Shown: positions 6,750-11,107 of the stretch, in pieces
Layout: each line of letters begins with the position of its first letter
How positions within the stretch are numbered: position 1 is the first letter of the stretch
Assembly (NCBI GenBank): GCA_046542305.1
Contig: JBKHBQ010000122.1
Span: 1 to 11,107 of the forward strand
DNA: 11,107 bases
Source of the DNA: JBKHBQ01 sp046542305
GTDB lineage: Bacteria; Bacteroidota; Bacteroidia; Bacteroidales; 4484-276
Direction of reading: 5' to 3'
Notes under the pieces: model-generated
What the model saw: only the letters and a program-made list of their open reading frames with translations
The model's database searches: none
What the model was told of the DNA's origin: nothing
Position numbers and translations under genes: made by a program

Positions 6750-8045
6750 TTATAATTCTCCAATTGTTTTCAGGTAATCGATTTTGGCCAGTGAAAGTTG
6801 GATGCGGTGCATTTCCAGGTCGAGGCGGGTCCGGGTTTCGCGGTTCACTTCATCGAGATACTGCGACGAGGTGATGGTGCCGCTGTCGAGCTTTGAGGAA
6901 GCGGTTTTGGTGATCCGTTCCCGCAGGTCGATGATCTGCTGATCTTTTTCCATCAGTTGCTCGTATTTTCTGATCTCCGCCAGGTCATCCGTCACCTGTA
7001 CATCTATATTTTTATCGAAAGCCCTGCGCTGTGCTTCGATGATTTCCTGTTGCACATCGAGGATTTTTTTCTGGTTTTTTTGTTTGTTCCAGTTCAGGAT
7101 GTCCCATTGCAGTCCAACCCCCAGATAATAGTAGGTGTCGAATTTATCCGAAAGCATGTTCAGCCCGGGCTTACCGTAGCCCAGTTTCCCGAATCCCGAG
7201 AATTTGGGCAGATAGGACGCCGACACCAGTTCTTTGGAAAGCTCCAGGCGGTTTTTCTGCATTTCCAGCAAATGGTATTCCGGACGCAGGTTGACGAAAG
7301 ATTGTGTTTGCACCTCCGGATCGGGCATGAGCAGTTCTGTGGATTCAGGGATATCCATCTCCAACATCTGGCCAAGCATCCGGTAATGGGCGGCAAGATC
7401 GCTGTCGATTTCCGCCACCTTTTGATCGATCTCCAGGATCTGCGCCTGCATTGCATCGGCATCCGACTGAAGCATCACGCCGTGGCGAATGGCCGATTCG
7501 AGTTCCTGCAGCTTTTCGGAAACGGTTTCGCGGTTTACCACCAGCAGATCCCGGCTTTGCCGGTAAAGCAGGATTTTGTAAAAAAGCCCGTTCACACGGC
7601 TCTTTACCTGATACAGTTCCACCTCCACCTGCTGCTTCGAAATTTCCAGATCGGCCTGCTCAAGGATTTTTTGATTGCGGCTGATTCCGCCGTCCCAGAT
7701 CAACTGGTTGAGGCCGAGGTAAAGGTTGTACATGTCTTTATCAGGTGACGGGATGTCCACGCCCGGCATATTTACTTCCACTTTGGTCACCTCCGACTGG
7801 TAGGTGGCACGGCCGTTCAAATCGAACCGTGGAAGGTAGTTTTTACTGATATTTTCCATTTCCATATCCGATGCCTGCTCGTAGAGATTCTTCTGTATGG
7901 ACAGCGGCCAGACCTCCACGGCCCGTTCATGGCAGAAATCCAATGTAAGGGTATCGGGCAACTGCCCGTGCACCGACAGGCTCAGTGCGACAGAAAAAAT
8001 GACTGCAACTGCAAGCCTGATGTTAAACATTCTTTTTAACCTCAT
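6750..8045 (-). CDS. TolC-type outer-membrane efflux protein (OEP family)
   Basis: A 431-residue outer-membrane channel subunit expected to trimerise and dock on the adaptor. A signal peptide covers about 1-27 (hydrophobic core 11-24, probable cleavage after VHG before Q28). The mature part shows the OEP double repeat of long amphipathic helices broken by short strand segments: YLPRFDLNGRATYQS near 70-84 and YNLYLGLNQLIWDGG near 106-120 in the first half, YLPKFSGFGKLGYG and YYYLGVGLQWDILNW in the second. The WDGG and WDILNW strand-helix junctions are characteristic of the family. Its ATG overlaps the tetR stop as ATGA (8042-8045), implying coupled translation. The E. coli ybh locus lacks its own tolC, so this version carries all three envelope layers in one transcript. 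Confidence 0.93.
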   Translation of the reverse strand: MRLKRMFNIRLAVAVIFSVALSLSVHGQLPDTLTLDFCHERAVEVWPLSIQKNLYEQASDMEMENISKNYLPRFDLNGRATYQSEVTKVEVNMPGVDIPSPDKDMYNLYLGLNQLIWDGGISRNQKILEQADLEISKQQVEVELYQVKSRVNGLFYKILLYRQSRDLLVVNRETVSEKLQELESAIRHGVMLQSDADAMQAQILEIDQKVAEIDSDLAAHYRMLGQMLEMDIPESTELLMPDPEVQTQSFVNLRPEYHLLEMQKNRLELSKELVSASYLPKFSGFGKLGYGKPGLNMLSDKFDTYYYLGVGLQWDILNWNKQKNQKKILDVQQEIIEAQRRAFDKNIDVQVTDDLAEIRKYEQLMEKDQQIIDLRERITKTASSKLDSGTITSSQYLDEVNRETRTRLDLEMHRIQLSLAKIDYLKTIGEL

Positions 8046-8650
8046 ACTTTGATCGAATTTATGATGAACTGATACACTTCGGTTTTTCGTTCGATGAGAA
8101 ACTGCCGGTATGCTGCATCATCTCCATCGAAATAAATGTGTTTGACAATCGGCTTTGCCACAAAGGGAAAAACGCAAAGCCCGATGGTGTTGATCATCAC
8201 CTGCCTGGGATCGCCATTGCGGATAATCCCGGCGTCCATTTCCTGTTGGATTTTTTCGAGAAACCTGCTCATACCCGCTGTCCTGCTCCCAAGTAACTTG
8301 GCGATGCCATCCGGATTCTGGCTGAGCTCGTGCAGGATGAAACTCGGAATATGTGGATTTTCCAGAATAAGATCGATATACCGCTCCACAAAGAATTTCA
8401 GGATTTCAAAAACGGATTTATTTGTGAAAGCCATGTTGGTGACTTCGGGGATGAACTTATCGAGGACTTCGAAAAATACGGCCTGAAACAGCCGGTCTTT
8501 GCTGCGGAAATAATAATGCAGCAGCGCTTTGTTGATCCCGGCTTCATCGGCAATCTCCTGCATGCGGGCCCCTTCGCGGCCTTTTTCTGTAAACACTTTT
8601 CTGGCTGCTTTCAGGATGATCTGTTCGGTGTTGGTCGAATCTTCATTCAT
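8042..8650 (-). CDS. TetR-family transcriptional regulator of the exporter operon
   Basis: A 202-residue DNA-binding regulator. The N-terminal TetR domain is clear: helix 1 at about 8-23 (EQIILKAARKVFTEKG), then the helix-turn-helix at 28-54 with QEIADEAGINKALLHYYF and the usual FRSKDRL continuation. The C-terminal ligand and dimerisation region (about 60-200) is helical with no recognised ligand motif. It is the first gene of the exporter operon and its stop overlaps the TolC-type start as ATGA, so it should be co-expressed with its targets. The 18-bp palindrome 27 bp upstream of its start is the probable operator, giving autoregulation. The arrangement parallels E. coli CecR with ybhGFSR. 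The inducer is unknown. Confidence 0.94.
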   Translation of the reverse strand: MNEDSTNTEQIILKAARKVFTEKGREGARMQEIADEAGINKALLHYYFRSKDRLFQAVFFEVLDKFIPEVTNMAFTNKSVFEILKFFVERYIDLILENPHIPSFILHELSQNPDGIAKLLGSRTAGMSRFLEKIQQEMDAGIIRNGDPRQVMINTIGLCVFPFVAKPIVKHIYFDGDDAAYRQFLIERKTEVYQFIINSIKV

Positions 8651-8677
8651 AATTAACTTTTCAGTTTATCCAAAAAA

Positions 8678-8695
8678 TTTAACTAATTGGTTAAA
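8678..8695. promoter_or_regulatory. Probable TetR-family operator, 18-bp near-perfect palindrome
   Basis: TTTAACTAATTGGTTAAA is symmetric in 8 of 9 base pairs about its centre; only one pair breaks symmetry. It lies in the 94-bp gap upstream of tetR, 27 bp before the start codon. Size and position fit a TetR dimer site. On the minus strand its end overlaps TAAATTTT, a 7 of 8 match to the Bacteroidota -7 consensus TAnnTTTG, so binding could block RNA polymerase. Further GGTTAA-like and GTTAA half-sites follow at about 8701-8707. The -33 element is not clear, so the promoter itself is uncertain. Confidence 0.6.
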
Positions 8696-8744
8696 GTAAC
8701 GGGTTAATTTTAGCTGTTATTGTTTTTGAATGGAAAAATTTTCT

Positions 8745-9527
8745 TCAGGCTATTTCCCTTAACAGGATGCTTGCGAATTCTTCGGCTGCATAACGCTCAT
8801 TCCACGGGTAGTGCCCGCAGTTTTGCATGCGGATCATCCGGAAGTCGTTCAGACTTTCGGAGAGTGGAATTTCCACACCTTCGGCGGGATGCGGATCGTA
8901 ATCGCCGTGGATGGCCGTTACGGGGCAGCGGATACGGGCGGCCAGGTTGATCAGCTTTCCCGACGCACGCAGCGCCGCCGCTTCGGGCCAGATGCTTTCG
9001 TAGATCTCCGGCTGATACCTGGTTACGTGTTCTTCGTCAGAAACGGGGGCGAAGGTGTCGGCTTTGGTCATCAGCCGGCCGAGTTTTCTGAAAATTTCTT
9101 TTTTGGCGGCTCCCTGCGCATATTTCAATTCGGCAGCAAGATCCTGCACCGTTTGATGTTCTTCCGGCGAAAGCCGCTGCCTACGCAGGCGCGAAATATT
9201 TTCCGCATATTTTTCTTCGAACGGTCCCGCCCCGATCATAATGAGCTTTTTCACAACTTTAGGGTATTCCGCGGCAAAAATCCAACCCAGCCAGGCGCCC
9301 CAGGAGTGGCCAACCAGTACGACCGGCGTATTACCATGCCTGCTGATGGTGTCGTACATCTCCTTAACCTGCCCGCCAATGGTACTGTTCTGCTGAAAAG
9401 GTTCCAGAAGCGAATTGTCCGTCTTGAGCAGGTTTGCCAGTGGGGCCAGGCTGCCCGGCGCACCCGGTCCGCCATGGATCAAAACCACAGCGCAGGGGGG
9501 AGGGCCGTATGTGCGGAAGGGTTGCAT
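8745..9527 (-). CDS. Alpha/beta hydrolase, proline-iminopeptidase-like
   Basis: This protein has the alpha/beta-hydrolase catalytic set. Numbering from the ATG at 9525-9527 (260 residues): oxyanion-loop motif HGGPG at 18-22, nucleophile elbow GHSWG at 73-77 with S75, acid D211 or D209 in HGDYDPHP, and catalytic H239 in CGHYPW. HGGPG followed by GHSWG is typical of the prolyl iminopeptidase and epoxide-hydrolase-like branch; substrate cannot be told from the sequence. No signal peptide is seen, so it is probably cytoplasmic. I prefer the start at 9527, 4 bp after the upstream stop; an in-frame ATG at 9563 would add 12 residues overlapping the upstream gene by 32 bp. It is likely co-transcribed with the small membrane protein upstream. 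No terminator is visible before tetR. Confidence 0.9.
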   Translation of the reverse strand: MQPFRTYGPPPCAVVLIHGGPGAPGSLAPLANLLKTDNSLLEPFQQNSTIGGQVKEMYDTISRHGNTPVVLVGHSWGAWLGWIFAAEYPKVVKKLIMIGAGPFEEKYAENISRLRRQRLSPEEHQTVQDLAAELKYAQGAAKKEIFRKLGRLMTKADTFAPVSDEEHVTRYQPEIYESIWPEAAALRASGKLINLAARIRCPVTAIHGDYDPHPAEGVEIPLSESLNDFRMIRMQNCGHYPWNERYAAEEFASILLREIA

Positions 9528-9531
9528 GGCA

Positions 9532-9984
9532 TTAGAATATGGAAAGACTGCCTGAAATTTCACGAAACATCTCGATGCTGTACACGCCGGTGATGGTCAG
9601 CGCCAGGCTCCACACCACGGTGCCTGCCAGTGTCCAGTAAAGGAGGGTGTATTTTTGGGGGACCAGCAAAACACCCAGCAGGATGGTAGGATTCGGGCCG
9701 AGGATGAGGCTGCCGAAAAAGCCAAGCCCTGTGGTTCCGTATTTACTGAATATCCGCTGAACTCTTCCCGAGCGCCTGGAAGGTGCACCTGCAGGGTGTT
9801 TTCTTCTGAACAACCTGCGGAGCAGATCGCCGAAAAAGAACAGGATCAGCACGCCGGCCGATCCGCCGGCTGCAGTCATCAAAAAGATCGTTGTCGGGGG
9901 CGTTTTCAGCAGCAGTCCCAGCGGTACCGCCTTCCAGATCCCCAGGATCGCCATCAGAAATATGAGCAGGGCGTTGTAGAACAT
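9532..9984 (-). CDS. Small integral membrane protein of unknown function
   Basis: The 150-residue product has four likely membrane segments (about 5-25, 31-52, 84-108 and 113-133). A strongly basic cytoplasmic loop at 56-77 (RRLFRRKHP, then SRRSGR) separates the two hairpins. The second half, with KYGTTGLGFFGSLILGPNPT at 81-100, loosely resembles small multidrug-export and DedA-like proteins, which have G and P-rich re-entrant segments, but this is only an impression and no function is assigned. It is the first gene of a two-gene unit with the hydrolase. The -7 motif TACCTTTG lies only 5 bp before its ATG, so either the transcript is leaderless or translation begins downstream, for example at M11 (9954). 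Confidence 0.78.
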   Translation of the reverse strand: MFYNALLIFLMAILGIWKAVPLGLLLKTPPTTIFLMTAAGGSAGVLILFFFGDLLRRLFRRKHPAGAPSRRSGRVQRIFSKYGTTGLGFFGSLILGPNPTILLGVLLVPQKYTLLYWTLAGTVVWSLALTITGVYSIEMFREISGSLSIF

Positions 9985-9989
9985 CGCGA

Positions 9990-9997
9990 CAAAGGTA
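9990..9997 (-). promoter_or_regulatory. Bacteroidota -7 promoter element for the membrane protein / hydrolase pair
   Basis: On the minus strand this reads TACCTTTG, a perfect match to TAnnTTTG and identical to the -7 of the divergent carbonic anhydrase promoter. The ATG of the membrane protein begins 5 bp downstream, about where transcription would start. No good TTTG -33 element is seen at the expected 19-21 bp upstream, which lowers confidence. Confidence 0.45.
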
Positions 9998-10050
9998 GGG
10001 TTTATTCGTTTTGGCAGGAATTTCGGGTTGAGCGGATGGGTCTGAACCGG

Positions 10051-10082
10051 GAAAAAGTTATTGAATGAAAAAGTTATTGGAT
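10051..10082. repeat. Tandem duplication of a 16-bp unit, GAAAAAGTTATTGAAT
   Basis: Copy 1 (10051-10066) reads GAAAAAGTTATTGAAT and copy 2 (10067-10082) reads GAAAAAGTTATTGGAT, 15 of 16 identical. They are adjacent and lie between the two divergent promoters. Sixteen base pairs is about one and a half helical turns, so if these were protein sites they would face different sides of the DNA. Function is unknown. Confidence 0.85.
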
Positions 10083-10173
10083 TAATAATGTTATTTGTCA
10101 GACAAGCCCGCTCATCACCAACTGCCGGATCAAAGCAGGTTCAGAACTCTGCATTTTTAGTTTTTATATTGTA

Positions 10174-10215
10174 TCGGATTTCGGATTTTGAGTTTTGCAC
10201 TTTATGTTTCAATAT
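10174..10215. repeat. Degenerate heptad-period repeat, TCGGATT type
   Basis: Successive 7-bp units read TCGGATT, TCGGATT, TTGAGTT, TTGCACT, TTATGTT, TCAATAT. The first two are identical and the later ones decay while keeping T at the first and usually last positions. The -33 element of the carbonic anhydrase promoter (TTTG, 10194-10197) lies inside the array. The period is clear for the first two to four units and weak after that. Confidence 0.5.
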
Positions 10216-10224
10216 GTACCTTTG
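10194..10224 (+). promoter_or_regulatory. Bacteroidota sigma-A type promoter for the carbonic anhydrase gene
   Basis: A TTTG at 10194-10197 is followed after exactly 19 bp by TACCTTTG at 10217-10224, matching the phylum consensus TTTG-N19-TAnnTTTG. Transcription should begin a few bases further on, near 10229-10232, leaving a leader of about 10-13 nt before the ATG at 10242. No Shine-Dalgarno sequence is present, as is usual in this phylum. Confidence 0.75.
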
Positions 10225-10241
10225 CCAAAATGCAATAAACT

Positions 10242-10949
10242 ATGCTGCAGGTTACCTTTGATAAAATCGTTTACAGGCAATTTCCCATGGCGATGAATTC
10301 GCGCGACACTTCCATCCATTTTCTGGGATTGCTCAAGCAGAAACATCATTTGGATATTTCACGCATGCTGATGGCTACATCTTTTTGTGCGGACGAGCTG
10401 AACAATGAGAACACTTCGTTTTTCGGTGTGGTCAACGGGCCGTTCATGATGGGTGGTCTGGCGGGGATGCCGTTTACCGGTGTCACCGGGATGAAAGCTT
10501 TCGCGCATCATATCCCGGAGGGCGGATCGGCTATGATCTTTTACGGCGCCCACATCGGCATTACGCACGAGGGCGAACTGGGCAAGGCCTGGCGGCCGGG
10601 TCAGCAAAGCGCCGGCGCTTCTTGTGGCGCGCTGATGAATGCCCTGGGTCATCTCTCCGACGACAGCTACCGGCCCGGCGATGGCGAGGACGACCACCAG
10701 ATGTATTTCATCGAAAAAAAACTGCTCCCGCACAGGGAAGAGATTATCAGGGCAGAAAACCCCAAACTCAGAATCACCGAGATCACCTTTGAACTCATCG
10801 ACAGGCAAATCCATGAATACCTTGAAAAAGCGCGCGCGGAGTTCAACATCAAAAAACTTGCCCTGCTCGGCGGCATCATCATCAATACCGGCTATGGCAT
10901 CGACGATTATTTCGTGCCGAAGAATTTTGAAGTGCTGCTGATGAAATAA
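10242..10949 (+). CDS. LCIB-type beta-carbonic anhydrase (limiting-CO2-inducible B/C family)
   Basis: This 235-residue protein resembles the LCIB/LCIC family first known from algal CO2-concentrating mechanisms, later recognised as a divergent group of zinc beta-carbonic anhydrases that includes bacterial members. Such enzymes interconvert CO2 and bicarbonate. Recognisable blocks are FCADELN at 48-54, GMPFTGVTGMKAF at 75-87, HHIPEGG at 89-95, FYGAHIGIT at 100-108 and SCGALMNAL from 127. The expected zinc ligands are C49, H104 and C128, and the conserved acidic residue next to the first cysteine is D51 (C-x-D). No signal peptide is seen, so it is probably cytoplasmic. The start at 10242 fits the promoter 18 bp upstream; M16 or M18 are less likely alternatives. 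It is transcribed alone and divergently from the membrane protein gene. The family call comes from motif memory, without an alignment. Confidence 0.85.
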   Translation: MLQVTFDKIVYRQFPMAMNSRDTSIHFLGLLKQKHHLDISRMLMATSFCADELNNENTSFFGVVNGPFMMGGLAGMPFTGVTGMKAFAHHIPEGGSAMIFYGAHIGITHEGELGKAWRPGQQSAGASCGALMNALGHLSDDSYRPGDGEDDHQMYFIEKKLLPHREEIIRAENPKLRITEITFELIDRQIHEYLEKARAEFNIKKLALLGGIIINTGYGIDDYFVPKNFEVLLMK

Positions 10950-11048
10950 TGCGGAAAACTGCGATCCTTTTGCATCTTACCTGATATAGCTGTAACCCTG
11001 CTTTCAGGTCTGCGTTATATTTAGGTAGTTGCATATAAAACTACAGAT
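10950..11048 (+). other. Intergenic spacer upstream of the last, partial gene
   Basis: This 99-bp gap holds TATATTTA (11016-11023), one base off the Bacteroidota -7 consensus, about 26 bp before the last ATG, without a matching TTTG -33 element. Loose complementarity between ATGC/AAAA and TTTTGCAT just after the carbonic anhydrase stop is too interrupted to call a terminator. Confidence 0.3.
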
Positions 11049-11107
11049 ATGAAAAACGCATTCCTTACCCTTCTTCTCGTTGTTTTCCTTTCTCCGGCTT
11101 TTCATGG
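11049..11107 (+). CDS. N-terminal fragment of an exported protein (cut by window edge)
   Basis: The first 19 full codons from the ATG at 11049-11051 read MKNAFLTLLLVVFLSPAFH: a basic start, a hydrophobic core at 4-14 and a likely signal-peptidase region ending in SPAFHG. This is a convincing signal peptide, so an envelope or secreted protein starts here. Its identity lies outside the window and cannot be guessed. Confidence 0.6.
   Translation, partial: MKNAFLTLLLVVFLSPAFH

Larger units (their letters stand above)
9985..10241. other. Divergent intergenic region between the membrane protein and the carbonic anhydrase genes
   Basis: This 257-bp region separates two divergently transcribed genes. 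It holds a -7 element for the minus-strand pair at its left end, a 16-bp tandem repeat at 10051-10082, an AT-rich heptad-period stretch at about 10174-10215, and a full promoter for the plus-strand gene at its right end. The possible open frames across it have no recognisable protein character, so I treat it as non-coding. Confidence 0.7.

Noticed and set aside
6731..6763. Longer start for the adaptor lipoprotein at 6763
   Set aside because: It would put 11 polar residues before the signal peptide and overlap the TolC-type gene; the ATG at 6730 gives a normal lipoprotein signal.
10061..10261. Plus-strand open frame of 66 codons running into the carbonic anhydrase start
   Set aside because: It spans the tandem repeat, the heptad repeat and a well-formed promoter, and its translation shows no family character.
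11016..11023. TATATTTA as a -7 promoter element for the last gene
   Set aside because: One base off consensus and without a TTTG element at the right distance; chance matches in AT-rich spacers are common.
1..11107. Transposons, CRISPR arrays, tRNA or rRNA genes, toxin-antitoxin or defence systems
   Set aside because: I looked for transposase motifs, spaced palindromic repeats, tRNA cloverleaf ends and known defence domains on both strands and saw none. The four-helix-bundle gene belongs to a family tied to 23S rRNA insertions, but there is no rRNA sequence here.

Overview
The window looks like a chromosomal segment of a Bacteroidota (Bacteroidetes) bacterium. The signs are promoter elements matching the TTTG-N19-TAnnTTTG consensus of that phylum, no clear Shine-Dalgarno sequences before the starts, exported proteins whose signal peptide is followed by Q, a lipoprotein periplasmic adaptor, and a stand-alone S23-type four-helix-bundle gene beside short heptanucleotide repeats. 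I cannot place it to genus. No tRNA, rRNA, CRISPR array or insertion sequence is visible.

Positions 1-1218 (minus): the 5' part of a secreted class C beta-lactamase-fold serine hydrolase, cut by the window edge. Positions 1310-8650 (minus): one long operon for a tripartite ABC exporter, in transcription order a TetR regulator, a TolC-type outer-membrane factor, an HlyD/YbhG-type lipoprotein adaptor, ABC ATPase 1, ABC ATPase 2, and two ABC-2 permeases. Genes are separated by 19 bp or less or overlap as ATGA, except where a 590-bp cassette (3538-4127) lies between ATPase 2 and the first permease. That cassette carries a frameshifted S23 four-helix-bundle gene with heptamer repeats on both sides. 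A near-perfect 18-bp palindrome upstream of tetR is the likely operator.

Positions 8745-9984 (minus): an alpha/beta hydrolase with an HGGPG motif, behind a small membrane protein whose start codon sits almost on top of a Bacteroidota -7 element. Positions 9985-10241: a divergent intergenic region with a 16-bp tandem repeat, a heptad-period repeat and a well-formed promoter. Positions 10242-10949 (plus): a protein I recognise as an LCIB-type beta-carbonic anhydrase. Positions 11049-11107 (plus): the first 19 codons of an exported protein.

How the genes work together: the exporter genes correspond in order and motif detail to the E. coli cecR-ybhG-ybhF-ybhS-ybhR locus, with a tolC gene added and YbhF split into two genes. 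The two ATPases have complementary defects, so their heterodimer is predicted to have one complete and one degenerate ATP site. The substrate cannot be read from the sequence; small hydrophobic toxic compounds are the usual inference for this family. The remaining genes have no evident functional tie to the exporter.
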